Positions 44,460-52,566 of a DNA stretch of 64,000 nt are shown piece after piece. Source of the stretch: Arcobacter_B sp049472135 (GTDB lineage: Bacteria > Campylobacterota > Campylobacteria > Campylobacterales > Arcobacteraceae); contig NZ_JBMOVV010000003.1 of NCBI RefSeq assembly GCF_049472135.1, positions 62,001 to 126,000 of the forward strand. The letters run 5' to 3'. The position numbers and the translations under genes are program-made. Position 1 is the stretch's first letter; each line of letters opens with the position of its first letter. The notes under the pieces were generated by a model. That model made no database searches. It was not told the origin of the DNA and saw only the letters and a list, made by a program, of their open reading frames with translations.

Positions 44460-45164
44460 TTATAAAAAAGTTGAAACAAAACCAATTAGTCCACCAAAAA
44501 CGGCACCCCACACAACTAGCCATCCTAAATGTTCTCTAATTATTTTTTGAATCATTTCTTTTACCATTTTAGGTGTTAATTCATCTAGTCTTTTATTTAC
44601 GATTGAACTTAGTTTATCGTAAATATCATCAGTTAAATCATCTGATTTTAGTGCTTCATTTAAAACAGCTTGAAAAGAATCACTTTTTGAAATATCAACA
44701 ATTGAACTTCTAAGCTTTTTAGTAAAAGGCTCTTTTAATGGCTCTAAAGCTTGCTCTCCGCCAAACATTCCTAACATTCCACCAAAAGATGATTCCATTA
44801 CAGCACTTTTTAGTGAATCATATGCAGGTGTAAAATCAGTTTTGTTTAAGATTTTTTCAAAATCAACAGTGTTTTTTGCACTATTTACCTCATCTTCAAA
44901 AAATCTTTTTAGATGTTCTTTTGTAAAAAATTGATTCATTAATAAATCATGAATTGATTTTTTAAATTGTGAAAATTTATTTTCAATAACACCAGAACCA
45001 TAAAGATATGGAACTTTTTCAAACAACATATGAATTGCAAGTGTATTTGTAATAGAACCACTTAAGGCAAAAAGTCCTACAACAAAAATAGTATCATAGC
45101 CATTTGAATAACCATAAGCCATAAGTAATAACGCAGCTAAATTTGTAATATCAGATTTATTCAT
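44460..45164 (-). CDS. DUF445-family membrane protein
   Basis: 234 residues of the DUF445 family (function unknown). Two N-terminal membrane helices (about 8-40; G-A-S-like glycine-rich turn G-S-I-T-N-T-L-A-I-H-M-L-F), a central helical cytoplasmic or periplasmic part (60-200), and a C-terminal helix (about 212-234; L-V-V-W-G-A-V-F-G-G-L-I-G). The ribosome-binding site AAGGGGGA lies within the 3' arm of the phoX-side hairpin, which may couple or limit translation. It stands 67 bases after the PhoX-like gene. Confidence 0.85.
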   Translation of the reverse strand: MNKSDITNLAALLLMAYGYSNGYDTIFVVGLFALSGSITNTLAIHMLFEKVPYLYGSGVIENKFSQFKKSIHDLLMNQFFTKEHLKRFFEDEVNSAKNTVDFEKILNKTDFTPAYDSLKSAVMESSFGGMLGMFGGEQALEPLKEPFTKKLRSSIVDISKSDSFQAVLNEALKSDDLTDDIYDKLSSIVNKRLDELTPKMVKEMIQKIIREHLGWLVVWGAVFGGLIGFVSTFL

Positions 45165-45168
45165 TTGT

Positions 45169-45195
45169 AAAATCCCCCTTCAAAAAGGGGATTTT
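45169..45195 (-). terminator. Hairpin after the PhoX-like gene that also covers the DUF445 ribosome-binding site
   Basis: AAAATCCCC and GGGGATTTT form a perfect 9-bp stem with a 9-base loop on the minus strand. The T-run is short. The 3' arm contains GGGGA of the DUF445 Shine-Dalgarno sequence, eight bases before the ATG, so the structure could act as a leaky terminator and also hide the start site. Confidence 0.65.
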
Positions 45196-45230
45196 AACAT
45201 AAGTTTTGTAAGAAAAGTTTTTAAAGAGTT

Positions 45231-48200
45231 TTATTTAATTTCATAAATAGCAGTTGAACCACTTACCTCGTATGCAACCATAAGTAAAGCACTTCCAGTA
45301 GGACTGTTTTTAGGCTCTACAAATTTCATACCTTCTGGTGAAATATTTTCATTTTTATTTGATTTTATAAATTTAACAAACTTTGCATTTTGTGCATCTG
45401 TAATATCATAAATTACAATTGCATTTTGTCTTTCTAAACCAATAAATGCATAAGTTCTATCGTTTACTTCTCCAACAGTTAAAGCTTCTGGTTCAACACC
45501 TTTATTTCCACTTCTTCCATCTTTTTCTCCATCATCTTGGTTAAATAAACTAGGCATAAACTTAGCAGTTAATTTTGATAATTCATTTTTACTATCAAAT
45601 ACTAAAGCACCATTTTCATCCCAAATAGAGAATGATCTAGCACCAAAAGTATATAGTTTTTCATAATTTCCTGAACTATTTTTACCTAATTCATTATTAA
45701 CTTTTAAGTCATTTTCATTTGCATATACATCAGCAATTGAAGAGTCTAATGATAATTTATTTATTTTAGTCTCATTTGTATACTCACCATACTCTCTTCC
45801 ATCACCCTCATTTGCTGTTACTAAATATGTTTTTGAACCTATTTTGTAAGAAGCAATTGAATCTGGTTGATACATACCATATAAACCTTTGTAAGTTTTA
45901 AGCATTGTAATACCTTCTTCTTCAATATCAATTGCATTTTCTTCTTTAGAATGATCTTTAAATCCTAATGCAACAACTGAATCAATCTTTTTAGAAGCAA
46001 TATCAACAATAGCTAAAGCATTATTTTCTTGAAGTGTTACATAAGCTTTATTTCCTGAAACAGTAATATACTCAGGCTCTAAATCTAAAGAAGCATCAAC
46101 ACCATCTTTTAATACAACATCACTTGGAATTTCAATACCATCAAAAGTTAAATCTGTATATGTATAATCATTAGCAACATCAATAATTCCAACTGAACCT
46201 TTTGGGTCATAAGAGTAATCACTATTTGGCTCACCCTCATTTGCTACAATTATTTTTGAGCCATCTTCGTTAAATGTAACCATATCAGGTAAATATCCAA
46301 CTTCAATAGTTTCAATATGCTCTCCTGCTGTATCAAATACTACAACAGAACCTTTTACTTGTTTTGATGTATCTTGTGAATCTACTTTTTCAACTGCAAC
46401 AGCAACTTTTCCATTTGTAACTGCAACAGAGTTTACACCTGCACCATAAGTTGATAAATCAACTGATTTAAATGATGTTAAGCTCATCGTTTTTTTATCT
46501 TCATTATAAGAAACAGTATTAATATCTAAAGCATTGTTTGCACCATTTGTAGTAAACATTCTATTTGTCGTACTATCAAAAGCTACAATCTCACTTCCAC
46601 CTTCTATTGAAGTTTTTAATACAGCTAACTTTTCAAAAGAGTTTAACTTTGGTGTCTCTTTTAACTCATCTAAATTTTTAAATGGTCCTACATAACCAAT
46701 TGTAGATTGTTTTTGAGCAAGTGTTGCACCTACTTGGTCATCCATTGGGTGTTGTGTTACAACTGATAAATATCCATATCCATTTGCTAAATTGTTATAC
46801 CAAAATGGTGAAGTTGTTTCAGCATCAAGTGGAGTTGTAAAGGTTCTTGTTAACTCTTTAGTTTTAACATTATATGCCCAAACTACATTGTTTTCATGAC
46901 TTCCTGTATCTTCACCAATCATTAAAATATCAGAATTTTCTAAAAATGTAACATTATCAGGATTAGAAATACCATTTACATCACAAGTATTATTTGCATA
47001 AATAGAACCACTATCGTAAGTAGTTTGAGTTCCTGTTAAAATAGCATTCATATTTTTTACTACATATTCAGAATCAATTGTATTATCAGCAGTATCTTTT
47101 GCAGCTTCTGTATTTACATCAAGTGAATAAATAGCTCCACATTTATTTTTTTCAACTTTAATATCATTATTTCCACCAAGGTCATTACTACTATTATCTT
47201 CCATTCCTCTTTCAACTGAACTCATAGCAACATAAAGTTTTCCAGAGTTTTTATCAAAAGTAATACCCTCTTCTTTTCTAAACTCTGTTGTAGCACCCAT
47301 ATAAGCTGCATATCTTCTTGACTCTAGTCTTGAAGCAGCTTTTTGCATACCATCTTTAAGATTTAAACACTCAAAACCAGCACTAGTATTTACAGCTTTA
47401 TAATCTGTAGGACAAGTACCTGCATCTTTATCTCCTGCAACTACATCAAATATATCAGAGAATTTAATAGCATCATTTGTAGCAATATTTGAATCTTTAT
47501 CTAAATAAGCTCTAATTTCACTATTTGTTGCATGTCCTAAGTTAACCCATGTAATATCAGCTTCACCTGCTCCAACTCCTGCTTGTGAAGTTTGATTCCA
47601 TTTAGCTGCATATAATGTACCAGCACTTAAATCTTTTGCTTTGTCAGCAACAAACATAAATAATCCAACATTTGTTCCATCATCTGATAAATATACTGTT
47701 TTATTATCAGGCATAACATAAGCTAACTCATGAGACATTCTTCCCATTGCATAGTGTTTTGTATAATCAGCTTCACCCTCATCAGTGATTTTTACCTCAG
47801 GAGTCCAACCATAGTAGTATGGTGACATTTTTTTTGCATCACCTTTCCAGAATTTTGCAACCTCATCATAATATTTATTTCCAGTTAATCCAGTAACTGA
47901 ATCTGCCCCTTGTTCAACAGATTTTGCATCTGGCTCATACTCTTCTGAACCTAAGTGAGATTCCCATGGTGTCTTTTGTCCTGCACAATGAACAAATCCA
48001 CCAAATTCATCTTTTTGAGAGATAAACTTCATACTATTATCTTTTGCACTTAACTCACCAGTCTCTTTATTTTGCTCTAACTCAACCATATACATAGAAC
48101 CAACTTGACATTCAAATTGAGATACCATATAAAGTTTTCCATCTTTATTTAAAAATGAACTATAATCAAGCCCTGAACCAACTCCACTGTTTGTACCATT

Positions 48201-48971
48201 ACAAATATATGGTGAACCATCATCTACAGTTCCACCACTAAAAGTAATTGCTTCATCCATATAATCTTTTGATAAACCAAATACCTCACCATTATTGCTA
48301 TCACCTGTAGCTAAAATAGTTTTATATGAAATATTTTGAGTTTTACCATTTATCACAACTTCAGAAGATGCTTGTCTAGTTGTTTTTGTAACATCAGTTG
48401 TAGGTGTTTCAATCTCTTTAAACTTTACATCAACTTTATTTGCAAACTTTTTACTTACATCAATTTTAATCTTTTTGATTTTCTCTTTTATATCTGCATC
48501 ATCAAGTTTTTCTGATAATTTATCAATAGAAGAAAAGTCTAAAGCATTTGAAGAACTTCCTTCAATATCCTCAGGTAAGTCAAAAGTCTCTGGAAGATTA
48601 TTTACATCATAATCTTTTCCAGTTTTTTTACTCATTTTTGCAATAATATAAGCAGATAAAGCTTCACTTGAAACTCCCTCATTTTGCTCAGCAATCCCAG
48701 CAATAGTAAGTTTTGAACTAGGAGTTGCTTTTAACTCTTTTCCTCCAATCATAAATGTACATGTTTGTCCAGAAACATAAGTGTACTCACCATTAGAGTT
48801 TGTTGTTCCACTTGTTTCTCCACATGTATAATCAATATTCGCTAAATTTGGATTTAAATTTAATGTTCCAGTTGATGTTTGAGAAGAAGATGAACTTCCA
48901 CATCCAACAAAAGTAATTGAAGCTAAAATTGCAGAAGCGACTAAACTCATTCCCATATAATTCTTTTTCAT
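45231..48971 (-). CDS. PhoX-like lipoprotein phosphatase fused to a choice-of-anchor I domain
   Basis: 1246 residues. A lipoprotein signal with Cys24 (F-V-G-C-G-S-S-S-S) precedes a short N-terminal region (to about 200). A DUF839/PhoX-type beta-propeller follows (about 210-790), including G-G-F-V-H-C-A-G, S-H-E-L-A-Y and Y-A-A-K-W-N. PhoX enzymes are calcium/iron-dependent alkaline phosphatases. Residues about 790-1246 form a second propeller of the 'choice-of-anchor I' type (T-A-N-E-G-D-G-R-E-Y-G, N-E-G-E-P-N-S-D-Y-S). This suggests a surface or periplasmic phosphomonoesterase or phytase. A Pho box upstream supports a phosphate role. Active-site residues could not be verified by eye. Confidence 0.8.
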   Translation of the reverse strand: MKKNYMGMSLVASAILASITFVGCGSSSSSQTSTGTLNLNPNLANIDYTCGETSGTTNSNGEYTYVSGQTCTFMIGGKELKATPSSKLTIAGIAEQNEGVSSEALSAYIIAKMSKKTGKDYDVNNLPETFDLPEDIEGSSSNALDFSSIDKLSEKLDDADIKEKIKKIKIDVSKKFANKVDVKFKEIETPTTDVTKTTRQASSEVVINGKTQNISYKTILATGDSNNGEVFGLSKDYMDEAITFSGGTVDDGSPYICNGTNSGVGSGLDYSSFLNKDGKLYMVSQFECQVGSMYMVELEQNKETGELSAKDNSMKFISQKDEFGGFVHCAGQKTPWESHLGSEEYEPDAKSVEQGADSVTGLTGNKYYDEVAKFWKGDAKKMSPYYYGWTPEVKITDEGEADYTKHYAMGRMSHELAYVMPDNKTVYLSDDGTNVGLFMFVADKAKDLSAGTLYAAKWNQTSQAGVGAGEADITWVNLGHATNSEIRAYLDKDSNIATNDAIKFSDIFDVVAGDKDAGTCPTDYKAVNTSAGFECLNLKDGMQKAASRLESRRYAAYMGATTEFRKEEGITFDKNSGKLYVAMSSVERGMEDNSSNDLGGNNDIKVEKNKCGAIYSLDVNTEAAKDTADNTIDSEYVVKNMNAILTGTQTTYDSGSIYANNTCDVNGISNPDNVTFLENSDILMIGEDTGSHENNVVWAYNVKTKELTRTFTTPLDAETTSPFWYNNLANGYGYLSVVTQHPMDDQVGATLAQKQSTIGYVGPFKNLDELKETPKLNSFEKLAVLKTSIEGGSEIVAFDSTTNRMFTTNGANNALDINTVSYNEDKKTMSLTSFKSVDLSTYGAGVNSVAVTNGKVAVAVEKVDSQDTSKQVKGSVVVFDTAGEHIETIEVGYLPDMVTFNEDGSKIIVANEGEPNSDYSYDPKGSVGIIDVANDYTYTDLTFDGIEIPSDVVLKDGVDASLDLEPEYITVSGNKAYVTLQENNALAIVDIASKKIDSVVALGFKDHSKEENAIDIEEEGITMLKTYKGLYGMYQPDSIASYKIGSKTYLVTANEGDGREYGEYTNETKINKLSLDSSIADVYANENDLKVNNELGKNSSGNYEKLYTFGARSFSIWDENGALVFDSKNELSKLTAKFMPSLFNQDDGEKDGRSGNKGVEPEALTVGEVNDRTYAFIGLERQNAIVIYDITDAQNAKFVKFIKSNKNENISPEGMKFVEPKNSPTGSALLMVAYEVSGSTAIYEIK

Positions 48972-49023
48972 AGATTTCCTTTATCAAAATAGTTTTTAAG
49001 ACATCCTTGTCATTTGTGCGAAA

Positions 49024-49057
49024 ATTCTAATAAAGGAGAATTACAAAAAAGTTACAA
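49024..49057 (-). promoter_or_regulatory. Pho box and -10 of the PhoX-like gene
   Basis: On the minus strand TTGTAAC-TTTT-TTGTAAT (49057-49040) is followed by exactly 10 bases and TAGAAT (49029-49024). The 7-4-7 repeat with an 11-base period and the 10-base distance equal the known PhoB box geometry (CTGTCAT repeats in E. coli). The gene start is 52 bases downstream. Confidence 0.75.
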
Positions 49058-49157
49058 TTAAATAATGGTTAATAACCACTATTTAAACTGTAAAAAATTA
49101 TTCATATGAAGATAATTTAGTTTTATTGTTGAGTTTTTAATATATATGTTATATTTC

Positions 49158-49472
49158 TTATTCAAATATTTTGATATAACTATGTTCAGGCACTTTTCTT
49201 AAAAAGAAAATCATTTTAGTTGGCTTTTCATCGACTTTTACTAAAGATGATTTCTTTAGAAAAGGGTACCTCTTTGTTACTATATTTTCATCATTTTTAT
49301 TAACTAAATGATAACTATATAAACCACATTTATTCTTACTGTTACTTTTACAAATAACTTTTACTTTTTGAGTATTTTTATCGTAAAATACATTTAAATC
49401 TATTGTGTAACTTACTGGATGAGCAATACTATAACTAACATAAAAAGCTAAAATTATTAAAATTCTATTCAT
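49158..49472 (-). CDS. Small secreted protein, unknown
   Basis: 104 residues with a signal peptide (about 1-16, I-L-A-F-Y-V-S-Y-S-I-A-H). The mature part starts H-P-V-S-Y and is beta-rich with a Cys pair (C-K-S-N-S-K-N-K-C). Last gene in the diheme/NicO/DUF1007 operon, overlapping the DUF1007 gene by 8 bases. The N-terminal His-Pro after cleavage is like that of DUF1007 and could bind metal. No family recognised. Confidence 0.65.
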   Translation of the reverse strand: MNRILIILAFYVSYSIAHPVSYTIDLNVFYDKNTQKVKVICKSNSKNKCGLYSYHLVNKNDENIVTKRYPFLKKSSLVKVDEKPTKMIFFLRKVPEHSYIKIFE

Positions 49473-49953
49473 TTGAAGCCCCTAAACAAAAATCATATTC
49501 ACTTTTTTGAACACCTAGTTTATTATGTGAGTTTATTTCATTTAGTTTATATGCCATATAAATCTTCTCATCCATTGTACACATAGTAAACTCTTCACTT
49601 AACTTAACATCTATATCAAAACTCAAAGATACTCTTTTTGCTTCAAACTTTACATCTATATTTGAAGGTTTTATTTTATACTCTTCATCACTAGCAAGAA
49701 ATATATTATAGTTATTAGCTTCCAAACTTTTAAAATGAGTTTTTATAAACTCTTTTTTTTCATCTTCATCAAACTTTTTATTTGAATTTCTATCAAAATC
49801 AAATAATAAAACCCTTGAATTCAATCTATCAAATAACCACTCATTTTTTATTTTCCCATCTTCAAATGAAATATTTGAATCTATAAAAAAATGTGGGTGA
49901 GCATATAAACTAATAGATGTGAAAAATGCTGTTGTTAATAAAATCTTTTTCAT
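49465..49953 (-). CDS. DUF1007-family periplasmic protein
   Basis: 162 residues with a signal peptide ending near Y-A-H-P-H-F-F; the mature N-terminus begins with the characteristic H-P-H. A short Asp-rich segment (D-F-D-R-N-S-N-K-K-F-D-E-D-E) resembles an EF-hand loop. DUF1007 proteins commonly accompany NicO-type metal transporters and are presumed metal-binding. It overlaps NicO by 4 bases. Metal identity is unknown. Confidence 0.85.
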   Translation of the reverse strand: MKKILLTTAFFTSISLYAHPHFFIDSNISFEDGKIKNEWLFDRLNSRVLLFDFDRNSNKKFDEDEKKEFIKTHFKSLEANNYNIFLASDEEYKIKPSNIDVKFEAKRVSLSFDIDVKLSEEFTMCTMDEKIYMAYKLNEINSHNKLGVQKSEYDFCLGASNE

Positions 49954-50681
49954 ACTAATAAAGCCACTCCTAAAGCTATTAATAAAATAATTGCTCCATA
50001 AGTTAAAATATTCATATAACTTCTATAATTTCTAAATCTTTCATTTTTAACTTGTGTTGCTAATATTGCTGCTAAAGATATAGTAATTCCCATACCAATA
50101 CTCATCGTTACAGCACTTAATACCCCTAAATTTATATATCCCAAAATCATAGAGAAAAGAACAATTGTCATAACACCAGGACAAGGAACAATTCCTATAG
50201 ATAAACTGACAGCTAAAAGATTCTTACTTTTTAATCTTTGTAATTTTTCTTCTTCATTTCTATCTTTAAGTGCCTCATAAAGTAAATATAAAGCAATTAA
50301 AATAATAAACACAGCTGATACTTTATACATATTTGCATTTATTTCTTGGAAATATTTTGTTACTGCTCTTTGAAAGAACAGATATAAAACACCTGTTATT
50401 AAAAGTGCTGATATAGTATGAATAACTGATGTTAAAAAACCTGCTTTAAAAGCCTCTTTTATTTTTGCTTCTTTTGCTAAAAAATAACTCGCTATTACCA
50501 TTTTTCCATGACCAGGACCTAAAGCATGAACTAAACCATAAACAAAAGATACAAATAGTATAGAGAAAAACACCATACTCTCTCCACTTTCTAATCTATC
50601 AAAATAGTCTGATATAAGTAAGTTTAACTCCTGCTGTTTTGAAACTATATAACTTAAAAAATTCCCGTAATACTCAATCAT
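49950..50681 (-). CDS. NicO-family nickel/cobalt-type transporter
   Basis: 243 residues with six membrane helices. Family motifs are H-A-L-G-P-G-H-G-K (about residues 51-59) and later G-I-V-P-C-P-G-V-M, plus H-T-I-S-A-L. NicO/RcnA-type proteins move Ni, Co or related divalent metals; direction is not evident here. The start overlaps the diheme gene by 4 bases and the end overlaps the DUF1007 gene by 4 bases, a tight operon. Confidence 0.88.
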   Translation of the reverse strand: MIEYYGNFLSYIVSKQQELNLLISDYFDRLESGESMVFFSILFVSFVYGLVHALGPGHGKMVIASYFLAKEAKIKEAFKAGFLTSVIHTISALLITGVLYLFFQRAVTKYFQEINANMYKVSAVFIILIALYLLYEALKDRNEEEKLQRLKSKNLLAVSLSIGIVPCPGVMTIVLFSMILGYINLGVLSAVTMSIGMGITISLAAILATQVKNERFRNYRSYMNILTYGAIILLIALGVALLV

Positions 50682-52426
50682 CTTTCAACCTTTTGTAAAT
50701 GTGTCATTTGACCTTTTTTTATGACTTTATGAACATTTGTAGCTGGCTTGATATTAGTATCTCTTCCATATATATAACTTTGTTCATCAACAATAATCTT
50801 ATATGCCTTATTTAACTGTAGTGCTCTTTTTTTGCTTGGAATTATTAAATGAGTAATATCTTCTTTTAGCTTTTCAATCTCATCTTTTTTTAATTTCCAT
50901 TCTTGTTTTAAAATAAGGTTTGGTTCTTCAAGTTTTGAGATTAAATCTTTTTCAATATTCTTTTTATCTTCTTGCCAATTTTGAACAAAAAACTTTTCCA
51001 TAATCTCATCATTTGCTCTAAATTCATCCCCTGCATTATTAAGTTTTAAATATCTTACATACTCTGTTTGACCATCTTCTAAAATTCTATCTTTTACACC
51101 TTTTAAATCTTTTTTACTCCAGTGATACCAACCATAAGACATATCTTCACCTTCAAATTTTCTTTGAAACACAAAAGTTGAATCAGCAGTAACCCCAATA
51201 TTACTATGACAGCCCATACAATAAAGTGTTTCTTCATAAGTTTGAGGTCGTAAATCACCTTTTTTATCTTCTATAAAACCTTGGTAAAGCCAGCCTCTTT
51301 TATTGCTAAGTCCTATTTCCATATTTCCTAAATATGTATCAAGTCTATCAGGAAAATCATGTTTCTCTTTTATTTCAGCATAACCTGCATTTAAAAGCTG
51401 AGTATAGTTATTCCAATGATGTTTTTTTGCATATCTAAACTCTTTCATTCTAGAAGCCATTTTTACTTCACCATCTTTTATATCAAGATACCTAACTGTA
51501 TGAGCAAACTCTGTTCCAATAGGATATAAACCAGGTGCTATTTTAAGTTTTCCTTCTTCTAAAAGTTTTTTTGCTTCTCCTACATATGACATAGAAAAGC
51601 CTTTTAATCTATTTGTTTTAACATCAAATTTTGGAGTTTTCCAATGAAAAACTACTTCATTTGCAAAATCTAGTTTTTTATTTTGATTTAAATCAAAACC
51701 ATATTTTCGTTCATCTACTTTTTTAATTTTTACTGTTTTTTGTTTTATCAAAGACTCAACTATTGCTAGATTAACTAAATAAAGTTCCTTATCAAATAAA
51801 CCTTTTTCATTTATATAAAAACTTTTAGGAAGTCTAATAAAAACATCATCAAAACTTCCATTTGTAGGCCAAAAAGTACCTAAAAAAGGATAATAAGCAA
51901 AAGCTCTCCAACCTGTATAAACCCCATTTATATCTTTATCAAAACCTTCTTCATCAAAATTAAAAGATACATCAGGAATATAACCATCCCATTTACCATT
52001 TTCATTAAAATCCCAATTATTAGATAGATTTTTTAACTTATTTTCTAAAATGATTTTTCCATCTTCATTTTTATAATTATCTTCTTTTACATAAGCTAAA
52101 ATCTCATCATCTAAAATAGTTTCTATCTGTTTTGTTCTATCTTTAAAAAGATTTAACCAAGGATTTTTTAATGCCTCTTGTGGAAAATCATAAGCCTCTT
52201 GTAAATCCTCATCTGCCAAAGTAAAGTTTGGTTCTTTGTTTTTTGTATGACAGCTAAAACATGGGTTATGTAAGATATTTTCATTTAAATCATTTACAGT
52301 TTTTGTATAACATTGACTTGAGATATATGCACTTTTATTATATAAATTTTTAGTTTTTAAATCTTGTGAATATGCAATATTTCCCATCAAAAACAAGGCT
52401 GTAAAAAGAGTATATTTTTTGTTCAT
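50678..52426 (-). CDS. Diheme c-type cytochrome-like periplasmic protein
   Basis: About 582 residues from the ATG at 52426 (the ATG three bases earlier is closer to AGGA). A signal peptide (N-terminal 19 residues) precedes two heme-binding motifs, C-F-S-C-H (about residue 57) and C-M-G-C-H (about residue 405). The rest is Tyr/Trp/Asp-rich with D-x-N-x-D-type calcium-like loops (D-F-N-E-N-G-K-W-D-G). Family not recognised. Operon with NicO, DUF1007 and a small protein, under its own Pho box. Confidence 0.8.
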   Translation of the reverse strand: MNKKYTLFTALFLMGNIAYSQDLKTKNLYNKSAYISSQCYTKTVNDLNENILHNPCFSCHTKNKEPNFTLADEDLQEAYDFPQEALKNPWLNLFKDRTKQIETILDDEILAYVKEDNYKNEDGKIILENKLKNLSNNWDFNENGKWDGYIPDVSFNFDEEGFDKDINGVYTGWRAFAYYPFLGTFWPTNGSFDDVFIRLPKSFYINEKGLFDKELYLVNLAIVESLIKQKTVKIKKVDERKYGFDLNQNKKLDFANEVVFHWKTPKFDVKTNRLKGFSMSYVGEAKKLLEEGKLKIAPGLYPIGTEFAHTVRYLDIKDGEVKMASRMKEFRYAKKHHWNNYTQLLNAGYAEIKEKHDFPDRLDTYLGNMEIGLSNKRGWLYQGFIEDKKGDLRPQTYEETLYCMGCHSNIGVTADSTFVFQRKFEGEDMSYGWYHWSKKDLKGVKDRILEDGQTEYVRYLKLNNAGDEFRANDEIMEKFFVQNWQEDKKNIEKDLISKLEEPNLILKQEWKLKKDEIEKLKEDITHLIIPSKKRALQLNKAYKIIVDEQSYIYGRDTNIKPATNVHKVIKKGQMTHLQKVER

Positions 52427-52452
52427 CATTTGTCCTAATCGAAAATTTGTAG

Positions 52453-52486
52453 ATTATAAAAATTTAAAATTACAATTTAGTAACAT
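52453..52486 (-). promoter_or_regulatory. Pho box and -10 of the diheme/NicO operon
   Basis: On the minus strand ATGTTAC-TAAA-TTGTAAT (52486-52469) is followed by exactly 10 bases and a perfect TATAAT (52458-52453). It is divergent from, and 28 bases apart from, the similar element of the ornithine-lipid gene. This is the third element with one geometry in this region. Confidence 0.72.
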
Positions 52487-52514
52487 TTTTTCTTATGGTC
52501 ACTAAAAGAGGTTA

Positions 52515-52548
52515 CTGTTACCTTTTTGTAATCAAAGAAAACTACAAT
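52515..52548 (+). promoter_or_regulatory. Pho box and -10 of the OlsF-like gene
   Basis: CTGTTAC-CTTT-TTGTAAT (52515-52532) is followed by exactly 10 bases and TACAAT (52543-52548), a usable -10; a second TACAAT follows at 52549-52554. No -35 is present, as for an activator-dependent promoter. The ATG is 18 bases after the first -10. Confidence 0.75.
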
Positions 52549-52566
52549 TACAATTAAGGAGAATAT

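Noticed and set aside
44332..44523. 63-residue open frame after the DUF445 gene
   Set aside because: It overlaps the end of DUF445 and a terminator, lacks a ribosome-binding site and is Phe/Lys low complexity.
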